This document shows positions 54,543 to 63,655 of a stretch of 64,000 bases of DNA, piece by piece; position 1 is the stretch's first letter; every line of letters starts with the position of its first letter. Both the position numbers and the translations under genes were made by a program. Below the pieces are notes generated by a model that saw only the letters and a program-made list of their open reading frames with translations, was not told where the DNA came from and searched no databases. Source of the DNA: Salinisphaera sp963835375 (lineage in GTDB: Bacteria; Pseudomonadota; Gammaproteobacteria; Nevskiales; Salinisphaeraceae); NCBI GenBank assembly GCA_963835375.1, contig CAWIGB010000037.1:169732-233731 (forward strand), in the 5' to 3' direction.

Positions 54543-55073
54543 CTAGGGCTTAATGTAATCGAAGCCTGCGTGCTCGAGCTGAGTGATGCGTACGAGGCCA
54601 CTGGGGACGATCACCGCCTCGGGTACCAATTTGGGAAGATGCCCTAGCTTCTTGGACATGCCGACCATGGAATTATGGCAGGCATCGAACTCAACCCCTC
54701 TGGCATCCAGAGACTCAATGCGCGACGCCACCGGGCTGTTGGCAAGCAGCATCTTGAGCCCAGGCCCGTATGCGACGACTACGATCCGCGCCTTACCGTC
54801 GCCGAAAAATTCCAACACGTTCTGCACCATATGCAGATACATGTTCCATTGATCCGGACCGCCCTTCGAGATCTGGATGACAATATTTTGCTTTGCGTCC
54901 GGTAACTTGTGGACAAAAGTCGGGTGATCGAAGTTGAAATTCTCGAGCATGGATGGATTGTTGGCATCCCGAGACAAGTCAGTCTTGGCCATCGCCGGCG
55001 CGGCCACGATAAGCATGATGGCGAGCGCCGCCGCGGCACCAGCTCGATACGCGCAGCGAATACGTTTAGTCAT
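54543..55073 (-). CDS. Exported DsrE-like protein
   Basis: The 176-residue protein has a signal peptide (AGAAAALAIMLIVAAPAMA) and a DsrE/DsrF-like fold: NIVIQISKGGPDQWNMYLHM, RIVVVAYGPGLKMLLAN and VEFDACHNSM, where the Cys is the conserved family cysteine. Periplasmic DsrE-like proteins are often found near sulfur-oxidation or metal-response genes, but their roles are unclear. The gene is convergent with the methyltransferase gene. ATG 55073 is preferred (AGGAG upstream). Confidence 0.83.
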   Translation of the reverse strand: MTKRIRCAYRAGAAAALAIMLIVAAPAMAKTDLSRDANNPSMLENFNFDHPTFVHKLPDAKQNIVIQISKGGPDQWNMYLHMVQNVLEFFGDGKARIVVVAYGPGLKMLLANSPVASRIESLDARGVEFDACHNSMVGMSKKLGHLPKLVPEAVIVPSGLVRITQLEHAGFDYIKP

Positions 55074-55493
55074 CGCGTTCTCCTCAAACAACCGAAGTAA
55101 ATCAAAAAGAAATGCGCGCTCAATTTAAATGCTGCTCGTGCCGCGTAACATGATGCAGATCAACCCATGAATGGAAGCAGCGTTTCGGAAAATGGCTGGA
55201 GACGAGCGCTAAGTCGAATATTCCGACTTATTGAACAGCCAGGCGCTGTCAGTTCTGCCTAGTCCCAAAGACGGTTTCTGCTTTGAGACAACGTGGTCTG
55301 TGCCCTATTGGCCGTACCATGCGTAACCGGCGCACCTCGGCCCCGGACCGGTCTTTGACGTTGCATTGGCGCACCGCGCAAGACCTGACCCCGAACGCCA
55401 CCCCAGGCACAGCAAAGGCCATGAAGCCACGCTCGGGCGACGCGCATCGCAAGATCTGATCGCAACGTCCTGCCGCGCCGAACGCGGGCCGCC
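55074..55493. other. Gap ahead of second chaC copy
   Basis: No gene is seen. It includes the promoter of the DsrE-like gene. Somewhere near 55440 the second half of the duplicated unit resumes. Confidence 0.4.
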
Positions 55494-56222
55494 TCAGTCG
55501 TCGCCCCTGCGTGCGGCCAACGCCACGCTCACCCGGGCACGCAGCGTGCGCAGCCGGTGGTCGTGGATGCCCTGCTCGTCGAGATGGGCCACGGTGCTGT
55601 ACAGATATTCCGCGGCCGAACCGATCATGCCGTGGCCGGTGGCCAGCATATCGATCACCATCGAGTCTTCCAGCCGCCCGCAGAAGCTGTGGTGCGCTGC
55701 ATTGGCCACGAAGGTCATGGCCGGCAGCGACGCGCCACCCCGGTCATACAGCGTAACCCAACGCGGCGTATAGACGTCGGTGAGCATTTCACGCCGCCAG
55801 ATCATCAACAGCTCGTGCTCCAGATCGTCCGGCGGCAGCCGCAGCCCCATGCCCCGGCAGGAACCGCCCGGCACCAGACCCAGCATCAACCCCGGCGCTT
55901 CGGCCGAACCACGACCGTGGGTCAGCCGGATGCGGAAATCGCGATGGAAACCGTAAAGCAGCACATCGAGCCATTCGGCAACCGGCACGCACGGATTCCA
56001 CAGCAACGAGCCATAGCCGAAGACCCATACGCCCGCATCGAGATCGGCGGTGGGCGGGCGCTGCGACAGCATCATGTGGATCGAGCGCTGCATCTGCGCG
56101 TCGCTGACCATCTCGACATCCGGATGCGCCGTGGCCAGCGCTTCACGTAATTCGTCTCGTTCGAGCACCTCGCGGGTAATCCCGTTGGGTAGCGGACGAT
56201 GGCGCTGGTCGGCTTGTGTCAT
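55494..56222 (-). CDS. chaC: Gamma-glutamylcyclotransferase ChaC, copy 2
   Basis: A 242-residue paralogue of the gene at 52059 with the same length and the same GVWVFGYGSLLWNP and ELLMIWRREML motifs, so it should be active. Differences cluster at the two ends. The upstream non-coding DNA (CATTATTACGCC, GGAACAGTC) also matches that of copy 1, showing that a whole segment was duplicated. ATG 56222 equals the start of copy 1. Having two glutathione-degrading enzymes may raise Cys-Gly supply under stress. Confidence 0.92.
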   Translation of the reverse strand: MTQADQRHRPLPNGITREVLERDELREALATAHPDVEMVSDAQMQRSIHMMLSQRPPTADLDAGVWVFGYGSLLWNPCVPVAEWLDVLLYGFHRDFRIRLTHGRGSAEAPGLMLGLVPGGSCRGMGLRLPPDDLEHELLMIWRREMLTDVYTPRWVTLYDRGGASLPAMTFVANAAHHSFCGRLEDSMVIDMLATGHGMIGSAAEYLYSTVAHLDEQGIHDHRLRTLRARVSVALAARRGDD

Positions 56223-56310
56223 GCCGTCATTATTACGCCGACGGAGCACGGCTCGCCAAGAAGCATCGGAACAGTCCGACATGATCGGACGAGTGGCATA
56301 AAGATCTTAG

Positions 56311-57418
56311 GGTGGGCTCAACATCTAAGTGCAACACGGCGGACCAAGGTAGGACATCACGAGGCAAACGGATAACTTGAGGTTATCGAGACCATCAGCC
56401 AACCAGAGCCCCGTGATGTCCTATTCCCATCTTAGCTCGGAAGAACGCCGGGTGATATTCCATTGTTTTAATTACGGTCTGAGCCGAGCGGAGATCGGCC
56501 GTCGACTGGGGCGGGATCGCAGCACGATCAGTCGCGAGATCAAGCGCGGCGGCCGCCGCGGCCGCGGGCCCGTTTATGACGGGCTCTATGCGCATATGAA
56601 GGCAGAGCACCATCGGCGCCAACCGCGTCATCGGCGCTGCGCCAACAACCGGCAACTCGTCGCCTATGTCGACCGCAAGCTCCGGCTGCATTGGCCACCC
56701 GAAGCGATCTCCGGCCGTTTAGCGATCGACTATCCCGACCGGCCTGATATGCGGATCAGCCATGAGCGGATTTATCAGTGGATCGAAGCTGATTCTCGCG
56801 TTCAGGGTCGCCTGCATCACTATCTCAGACGGCGCCACAAATATCGGCGGCGTCGACGTCGGCTGTCGCAACTGAAAAGCCGGCTGACCGCCCGCCTGGA
56901 TATCGAGCAGCGCCCGGCCGTCGTCGATCGTCGAGCGCGCTATGGCGATTGGGAAGGCGACACGGTCTGGGGTAAGAACAACACGGGCGCTATCGCGACC
57001 CACGTTGAGCGTAAAAGCGGCTATCTCGTGGCCTTCAAATTGAGAAGCCGGCATTCGGAGCCGTTAGCGGATGCGACGATTGCCGCTTTCCAAAAACTCC
57101 CGCGGCGATGGCGGCATACGCTCACCTACGACAACGGCACCGAGTTCAGCGCGTTCGCGCGCATTGCTCAAAGCACGGGTCTAACCGTGTACTTTGCGAA
57201 ACCGCACTCGCCTTGGCAACGCGGGTGCAACGAGAACCTGAACGGACTTTTACGTCAATTTTTTCGCAAGGGCAGTGTGTTAAGCCAAGTCGAGCAGTCG
57301 GACGTAGACAAAGTCGTGGCTTTGCTCAACCATCGGCCACGAAAGCGTCTCAATTATCTAACGCCTCATGAAGTCCTGAAAGAGGGGCGCTCTGTTGCAG
57401 TTGGGAGTTGAATCCACC
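56311..57418 (+). mobile_element. IS30-family insertion sequence, intact copy
   Basis: A 1,108-bp element bounded by imperfect 25-bp inverted repeats (56311-56335 and 57394-57418; both read GGTGG from outside) and flanked by a 3-bp direct repeat TAG (56308-56310 and 57419-57421). It holds one transposase gene whose last codons lie inside the right repeat. Ends, target duplication and transposase all look intact, so it may be active. Confidence 0.9.
56416..57411 (+). CDS. IS30-family transposase
   Basis: The 331-residue protein has an N-terminal helix-turn-helix (LSRAEIGRRLGRDRSTISRE) and a DDE catalytic core: YGDWEGDTVWG (Asp), TYDNGTEFS (Asp) and CNENLNGLLRQFF (Glu). It cuts and joins IS30 ends, preferring specific target sites. 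ATG 56416 opens the conserved MSYSHLSSEERR start. The same protein is encoded, interrupted, at 62421. Confidence 0.95.
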   Translation: MSYSHLSSEERRVIFHCFNYGLSRAEIGRRLGRDRSTISREIKRGGRRGRGPVYDGLYAHMKAEHHRRQPRHRRCANNRQLVAYVDRKLRLHWPPEAISGRLAIDYPDRPDMRISHERIYQWIEADSRVQGRLHHYLRRRHKYRRRRRRLSQLKSRLTARLDIEQRPAVVDRRARYGDWEGDTVWGKNNTGAIATHVERKSGYLVAFKLRSRHSEPLADATIAAFQKLPRRWRHTLTYDNGTEFSAFARIAQSTGLTVYFAKPHSPWQRGCNENLNGLLRQFFRKGSVLSQVEQSDVDKVVALLNHRPRKRLNYLTPHEVLKEGRSVAVGS

Positions 57419-57585
57419 TAGCTTTACGCAAAACGCAAGACTTGACCCTGAATGTGTGTGAACTGCCCGGAGTAGCGTTTTCTTGTTGTCATCGGACATT
57501 TCCCTGGGACCATTGCCCCTTCGGCTTGATGTCCGTGGAAGTTGGGCTGCTCCAATCTTCGAATTCCGCACCCGCGGCCACGAAT

Positions 57586-58947
57586 TCACCCACGGGCGAC
57601 GTCGCGCGAATGCCGCACGATCTGCCCGCCGTTCGCCGGGGAGAACGTCACGCCGCGTGAATGCCAGGCCTCGCCGGGTTCGTTCGTCGGCGCCAATACG
57701 TGCTCGGTTAAGAGCGTACGCAGCACGACCTGAAATTCCATTTGGGCGAATGCCGCACCGATGCATCGGCGCCCGCCCCCGCCGAAGGGGATGAGTTGGT
57801 AAGGATCGGCACGCTTGCCGACAAAACGCTCGGGTTGGAACAGGTCCGGCTGGTCGAAAAGCCTGGGGTCGGTGTGCACGAGCGGTATGGCGATCATGAT
57901 GTGCATGCCGCGCGGCAAGCGCCACGGGCCGATCGCGTAACCGTCGACCAGCACTCTGCGCGCGGGCATGGCGATCACCGGGCGCGTGCGCTGGACTTCA
58001 TTTATGAAAGCGTTCAGCAGCTCATCGTCGCCGGCATCAACGTCGGCTACCAGCTTGTTCAAGAACTCGGGATGGCGCCGCAGCCGCTCGATCGCCCAGG
58101 CCAGGGTCGACGCCGTGGTTTCGTGGCCGGCAATGAATAAGGTCAGCAGCTCGTCGGCGATCTCGCTGTCGCTCATCGGCGCGCCGTCGTCATAGCGGGC
58201 ATCGACCAGCATCGTCAATATGTCACTGCGACGTTCAATGGCAGGATCCGCCCGGGCGCTCTGGATCAAGCGGCTCACGATCGCATCGTACTCGGCACGC
58301 AAGCGATTGAACCGCCCCCAGGGGGCATAGCCGAACAGTTGCCATTCCGGGATCGGTATAACGGCGAGGAACGAGCCGAGTTTGACCATTCGCGGTAATA
58401 GGTCGCGCAGCGTGTGGAGATCGCGGCCTTCAGCGCCGCAGACCGCACGCAGAATGATGTTCAGTGTGATCTCGCTCATCGTCGGCAGGCTGGCGGCCGA
58501 TTGACCCTCCGGCCAGGCAGCCATGCCAGCGCGGGCTTCTTCGACCATCAGGTCATGGTATTCGGCCAAGCGGTGGCCATGGAAAGCTGGCTTGAGCAGC
58601 TTCCGGTGCGAGCGGTGCGGTTCGCCAGACAGCGCGAACAGCGAACCTCGCCCCAGCAAGTATCCAAGGTTAGGTTCCGGATTACCGAGTTCAGCGGGGT
58701 CGGCCTTGAACAGTTGACGGACTTCGTCAGGCTCGCTGACCACCAGGCACTTGCCGAAGACTCGTCGCTTGAGTGTGAAGTCGCTGCCGTACTGCGTGCG
58801 GCGCTCGTCAAACGAGAGACTCTTGTGGCGGTCGAAACGCGCCAGCAGCATGCGTACAACATGCGATGCTTTCGGGCCGTCTGGCAATATATAACCGGCA
58901 CCGGCACCGGCACCGCGAGCGGCTTTAGTCGCGAAGTTGTAGCGCAT
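57586..58947 (-). CDS. Cytochrome P450
   Basis: The 453-residue protein has the full P450 set: I-helix AGHETTAST (oxygen activation), the K-helix ExxR as EVQR, and the heme loop FGGGGRRCIGAAFA with Cys395 as iron ligand. Its form resembles class I bacterial P450s that oxidise terpenes, fatty acids or alkaloids using separate ferredoxin and reductase proteins, neither of which is encoded nearby. ATG 58947 is chosen; the open frame extends 34 codons further. It lies between two IS30 copies and beside a beta-propeller gene. Confidence 0.93.
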   Translation of the reverse strand: MRYNFATKAARGAGAGAGYILPDGPKASHVVRMLLARFDRHKSLSFDERRTQYGSDFTLKRRVFGKCLVVSEPDEVRQLFKADPAELGNPEPNLGYLLGRGSLFALSGEPHRSHRKLLKPAFHGHRLAEYHDLMVEEARAGMAAWPEGQSAASLPTMSEITLNIILRAVCGAEGRDLHTLRDLLPRMVKLGSFLAVIPIPEWQLFGYAPWGRFNRLRAEYDAIVSRLIQSARADPAIERRSDILTMLVDARYDDGAPMSDSEIADELLTLFIAGHETTASTLAWAIERLRRHPEFLNKLVADVDAGDDELLNAFINEVQRTRPVIAMPARRVLVDGYAIGPWRLPRGMHIMIAIPLVHTDPRLFDQPDLFQPERFVGKRADPYQLIPFGGGGRRCIGAAFAQMEFQVVLRTLLTEHVLAPTNEPGEAWHSRGVTFSPANGGQIVRHSRDVARG

Positions 58948-59130
58948 GACGAATTTCCCTGGGGTACGGGGACCGTATCCGCGTATCCATTTTGTCAAGT
59001 GGCCCCTATGTATGCGTGCAACAGAGGGAAGAACAAACGGCCGCTTCACACGCCGCTATCCCGGCTTTACCCGGGGCCAGCGGCGAGCTGCTTCCCGGGC
59101 CATAGAGGGGCTGAAAAGTCCTCTACACCA

Positions 59131-60168
59131 TCAGCCGGTCTGCTGGTCGCGATAAACAATAATGGCCGCGTGCCTTGGATCGCAGACGTAGGCGTGGTCA
59201 TGATCGTCGGTGGCCACGCAGTGCGCATGCTTGGCCGTCGGCACGGTCGCAACTTTTTGCAATTGGTCGTGCGCGGTAAGCTTGAACACATCGAGGGTAG
59301 CGCTGGTCGCACCGGGCACGTAGAGGTGCTGCAAGTGCGCGTTCCATGCGATCAGGTCGACGCCGGCCCCTGCCGGGGCGTGGCTGACTTCCTTGCCATT
59401 TTCCGCCGTATTGAGCGCCACGACCTTACCCTCGCGGCAGCCGACAAACAGCAGGTTCTTTGAGGGGGCCAAGGCCAGTCCCTGGTCGCGTTGGCAACTA
59501 TTCGGCCAGGAGGCCACTACCTTCAACGAGCGCAGGCTGATTTTCAGCGTGGTGCCGGGGCGCTGGTCGGCGTAGACCGCGTGATGGGCAGGGTCGACGG
59601 CGAGCAACTCGGGGGAGCCTTTCGGCAGGGATATCGAACCAAGCAATCGCAGCGACGGATGCGCCCCATCTGTGGCTTTGAACCGCTGAATTTCGTGCGT
59701 TTCCGGCTCGGTGACCCATACCTGATCGAGCGACTTTACATAACGGATGATATCCGGGCCGGAAGCCAGTTTGGCACGCGCCACGACCTGGGCGCCGCGC
59801 GGGTTCACGGCAACAATCGCTTCATCTTTGTGATCGCTGACGAACACCAGCCCATCACCGACATCGGCCGAGGTGGTGCCGGCATCATCGTGATCGGCGC
59901 CTTGGCCCGACGGCACGATGTGTCGCCATTCGCTCAGCTTCTGGCTCGCCGGGTCGATTAGCGCCAATGAGCCACTTTGCGCCGCGGGAACCAGTACGCG
60001 ATGCAGCGACGGCGCGTAGGTCATGTCGTCAAAGCCCAGTCCGCTGCCTTTATGCGGTAGCTGGATCCGATGGGTGGACGCCGCGATGGCGCTGCTTGTA
60101 CCGGCCATTAAGATCATGCCAAACAGGAGATGGGCCGCCGTAAAAGGAGCGGAACAGCGATAAGGCAT
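59131..60168 (-). CDS. Exported YVTN/YncE-type beta-propeller protein
   Basis: The 345-residue protein has a signal peptide (LLFGMILMAGTSSAIAA) and about seven propeller blades. Repeats such as GDGLVFVSDHKDEAIVAVNP, AHHAVYADQRPGTTLKISL, KNLLFVGCREGKVVALNTA and HAYVCDPRHAAIIVYRD show the YVTN style. Such proteins bind ligands or form part of redox systems in the periplasm. Together with the P450 it makes up the entire cargo between the two IS30 copies. Confidence 0.87.
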   Translation of the reverse strand: MPYRCSAPFTAAHLLFGMILMAGTSSAIAASTHRIQLPHKGSGLGFDDMTYAPSLHRVLVPAAQSGSLALIDPASQKLSEWRHIVPSGQGADHDDAGTTSADVGDGLVFVSDHKDEAIVAVNPRGAQVVARAKLASGPDIIRYVKSLDQVWVTEPETHEIQRFKATDGAHPSLRLLGSISLPKGSPELLAVDPAHHAVYADQRPGTTLKISLRSLKVVASWPNSCQRDQGLALAPSKNLLFVGCREGKVVALNTAENGKEVSHAPAGAGVDLIAWNAHLQHLYVPGATSATLDVFKLTAHDQLQKVATVPTAKHAHCVATDDHDHAYVCDPRHAAIIVYRDQQTG

Positions 60169-60432
60169 GCGAAATACCGAACGATAAAAATGATCGGTCG
60201 TAGTCTAGACGGGGCCGACAAACTGAAAGGAACGAAAAATGTACGCTTTATTTTCAACGCCCTCGGGGAGGCGCGTTAGCCCGGTGACGTGATGTGGCGT
60301 AAAAACTGCTCGAAGCCGCAGAATTAGATACCTCGGGGATTTCAGCTCCGCCATCGGCATTTCCACGGTGGATTCAACTCCCAACTGCAACAGAGCGCCC
60401 CTCTTTCAGGACTTCATGAGGCGTTAGATAAT

Positions 60433-61476
60433 CTTGATTAGTTCGCAAACTCAGCCGGGTCAGGATATGACCCACGGACTCCGGATAATAAAGCCATAAC
60501 CCCGATACGGAGCGTCGTTATGGCGATGAATCGCGTTCAATTTCAACCGGGCCTGTCGATGGCCGAGTTCATCCAACGTTACGGCACCGAAGCCCAATGC
60601 GAAGCTGCGTTGATCGAATTGCGCTGGCCGCAAGGTTTCGTATGCCCGGCGTGTCGTTGTCATCTGCACACGACGTTCGAACGGGCCGGACGCACCCACT
60701 GGCAATGCCGGCGCTGCCGGCATCAGACCACGGCCACCGCCGGTACGATCTTCGCATGCCACAAAGTTGCCGCTGACGGTCTGGTTTCTGGCCATGCACC
60801 TCCTGACCCAAGCCAAGAACAACGTCTCGGCGCTGGAGTTGATGCGCCATCTCGGCGTGGGCTATAGCGCCGCATGGCGGATCAAGCACAAGATCCTGCA
60901 TACCATGGCCGAGCGTGAATCGCGCCGGCAGCTGGGCGGTCGGGTCGAGATCGACGACGCCTATCTGGGCGGCGAACGCCTCGGCAAGCGGGGACGCGGC
61001 TCGCCCAACAAGGTGCCGTTCGTCATCGGCGTCTCCACGGTGGGTGACAACCAGCCGCATCAAGTCGCCATACACTGCACGCCGTTCACCAAGGACGCGA
61101 TCAGCGCCTGGGCGAATACGGCGCTGCATGCCGATACGCAGGCGTGGTCGGACGGCCTGTCGGCGTTCGGTGCGTTGGCTGCGGAAGTGGCCGCCCATCA
61201 TCCCGTGATCACCGGCTCGGGACGAGCAGCAGCGGAACACGCTGAATTCCGTTGTGTGAATATCGTGCTGGGTAATCTGAAGACCGCCATTGCCGGCACC
61301 TATCATGCCTTCAACTTCGCCAAGTACGCGCCGCGCTACCTGGCGGATTTTCAGTATCGCTTCAATCGCCGCTATAACCTGCGCACGATCCTGCCTCGAT
61401 TGGCCCGCGCCGCCGCCATGACAGGGCCTTGCGCCGAACACCAGCTTAGGTAGGCTGAGTTTGCGAACTAATCAAG
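60433..61476 (+). mobile_element. IS1595-family (ISXO2-like) insertion sequence
   Basis: This 1,044-bp element has perfect 24-bp terminal inverted repeats (60433-60456 and 61453-61476, starting CTTGATTAG) and a perfect 8-bp target duplication TAGATAAT (60425-60432, 61477-61484). An 8-bp duplication is normal for this family. It inserted into the IS30 copy, so it arrived later. The only gene is the transposase, frameshifted in this sequence. Confidence 0.94.
60520..61453 (+). CDS. IS1595-family transposase (one-base frameshift)
   Basis: The first frame holds the N-terminal zinc ribbon (VCPACRCHLHTTF ... WQCRRCRHQTT) and TATAGTIF. After about 60760 another frame continues LPLTVWFLAMHLLTQAKNNV, the helix region, the catalytic EIDDAYLGGER and the remaining DDE-type core (YHAFNFAKYAPRYLADFQYR). 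Removing one A from AAA joins them into about 310 residues. If the shift is real, the element cannot move by itself. Confidence 0.88.
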
Positions 61477-62695
61477 TAGATAATTGAGACGCTTTCGTGG
61501 CCGATGGTTGAGCAAAGCCACGACTTTGTCTACGTCCGACTGCTCGACTTGGCTTAACACACTGCCCTTGCGAAAAAATTGACGTAAAAGTCCGTTCAGG
61601 TTCTCGTTGCACCCGCGTTGCCAAGGCGAGTGCGGTTTCGCAAAGTACACGGTTAGACCCGTGCTTTGAGCAATGCGCGCGAACGCGCTGAACTCGGTGC
61701 CGTTGTCGTAGGTGAGCGTATGCCGCCATCGCCGCGGGAGTTTTTGGAAAGCGGCAATCGTCGCATCCGCTAACGGCTCCGAATGCCGGCTTCTCAATTT
61801 GAAGGCCACGAGATAGCCGCTTTTACGCTCAACGTGGGTCGCGATAGCGCCCGTGTTGTTCTTACCCCAGACCGTGTCGCCTTCCCAATCGCCATAGCGC
61901 GCTCGACGATCGACGACGGCCGGGCGCTGCTCGATATCCAGGCGGGCGGTCAGCCGGCTTTTCAGTTGCGACAGCCGACGTCGACGCCGCCGATATTTGT
62001 GGCGCCGTCTGAGATAGTGATGCAGGCGACCCTGAACGCGAGAATCAGCTTCGATCCACTGATAAATCCGCTCATGGCTGATCCGCATATCAGGCCGGTC
62101 GGGATAGTCGATCGCTAAACGGCCGGAGATCGCTTCGGGTGGCCAATGCAGCCGGAGCTTGCGGTCGACATAGGCGACGAGTTGCCGGTTGTTGGCGCAG
62201 CGCCGATGACGCGGTTGGCGCCGATGGTGCTCTGCCTTCATATGCGCATAGAGCCCGTCATAAACGGGCCCGCGGCCGCGGCGGCCGCCGCGCTTGATCT
62301 CGCGACTGATCGTGCTGCGATCCCGCCCCAGTCGACGGCCGATCTCCGCTCGGCTCAGACCGTAATTAAAACAATGGAATATCACCCGGCGTTCTTCCGA
62401 GCTAAGATGGGAATAGGACATCACGGGGCTCTGGTTGGCTGATGGTCTCGATAACCTCAAGTTATCCGTTTGCCTCGTGATGTCCTACCTTGGTCCGCCG
62501 TGTTGCACTTAGATGTTGAGCCCACCCCGCTCGTTGCGATTGGAACCTGAATCCAGCCGACCGTCGCCATGGCCGGTTTTCAAAACCGAGATCGACGCTG
62601 TGGCCTGGGTGGCAACTAAGATGCAACATCGGCTGGCCCCAAGTAGCTATACCAATACGATCAAGCTAGAAGCGCGCTGCACTGCATAGTCGGGG

Positions 62696-63655
62696 TCAGA
62701 ACCACCTCCGAAAAAACCTTCCGATCGCGCGCAGTGCTACAGGCGCAGAACCAATCAGCACAGCAGCAACAGGCTCCTTGACGGCGTCCCATGCTGCTCC
62801 AGCTATGCCTTTTACGATCTCCAAAAAGCTGCCATTGACGATACTTTCAGCTCTGTCACTAGCGTGCTCAGCGGCGGTCTCACGAAAAAAAGGGTACTTT
62901 TTTTCGTTGGGTAACCTCTCGACGACCAAGTCGACCAGAGCCGTCAGGTTGTAGGCTGCCCCTTTTTTGAGACTGCCACCGAGATGACGTTGCTGGCGGG
63001 TATATTGAACCGCCTCGATACGTCATTTTCCTTAATAGCGATATTCCCAACTTGACTGCCGCCCGGCATAGCTGTCCCGATCCCAATCGTCGGTGTCATT
63101 GGTCTTATCGGTTTGGGTGATAACAAAGATGACGGGAGCAGCATTCTGGCCGCCGCTGTCAGTCAATACCGTGCGGCGATCTGTGTTGAAGACCTCATCG
63201 AAAGCATCGATGGCCGATGCGTAATTGCGGTCGTCGGCCTTGATAAGCCACAAAACAAGATCAAGTTCCGGTACTAGGCTCTTGTAAAGCTTGACGTACT
63301 CTTCCTGTCGCTCGGGGTCTTCACCGATGCCGGGAACGTCGACAAGTTTGATTCCTTTTTCGGACCCCTCGCCTAGGCCGACGGTGATGACTTGAGGCTC
63401 ACGGGTACAAGCTTCGACGTCATGCACCTTCGCCATTTCCTGGCCAAACAGGGCATTACACAAACTCGACTTGCCCACACCGGAATTGCCGAATACCCCT
63501 ACCTTCGGCGTATAGTTGCGGATCGCTTCAAGCCTCTCAGTGATCTGCTCGATCAACCGTTGCTTCGTCTCTAACGAAACCCCATCAACGGAAGTTTCCC
63601 GCAACCACGCCGACACGGCGTCCCCACGCCGTTCCTGCTCAACCGACTCTTGCAC
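62696..63655 (-). CDS. YeeP/YfjP-like GTPase (two compensating frameshifts)
   Basis: The protein of about 319 residues starts at 63655 with a GTPase domain: G1 GNSGVGKSS (residues 56-64), G3 DVPGIGED and G4 ITQTDKTND. Sense moves frame near 63065 (QVGNIAIKENDVSRRFNIPA follows) and back near 62965 within an A/G run (YNLTALVDLVVERLP follows). The C-terminus, AWDAVKEPVAAVLIG, looks like a membrane-interacting helix pair. Such GTPases (HSR1/dynamin-like) are common in genomic islands and prophage-like regions. No partner gene is visible before the window ends. Confidence 0.82.

Larger units (their letters stand above)
60374..62421 (-). pseudogene. IS30 transposase gene split by IS1595-type element
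   Basis: The coding region from ATG 62421 runs intact to near 61485, then is broken after LNHRPRKRLNYL by the other element. The last codons reappear at 60374-60432. It encodes all DDE residues but lacks its C-terminal end. Confidence 0.9.
60367..62526 (-). mobile_element. IS30-family insertion sequence, second copy, interrupted
   Basis: Reverse orientation to the element at 56311, with inverted repeats at 60367-60391 and 62502-62526. By direct reading, its transposase and end sequences equal those of copy 1 apart from an IS1595-type insertion at 60433-61476. No matching 3-bp target duplication is visible around the outer ends (CAC versus CCG). The two copies face each other around the P450 and beta-propeller genes. 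Confidence 0.88.

Noticed and set aside
56311..62526. Treating the two IS30 copies as one proven composite transposon
   Set aside because: The outer flanks (TAG versus CCG) do not match, while copy 1 has its own TAG duplication on both sides, so joint transposition is not demonstrated.
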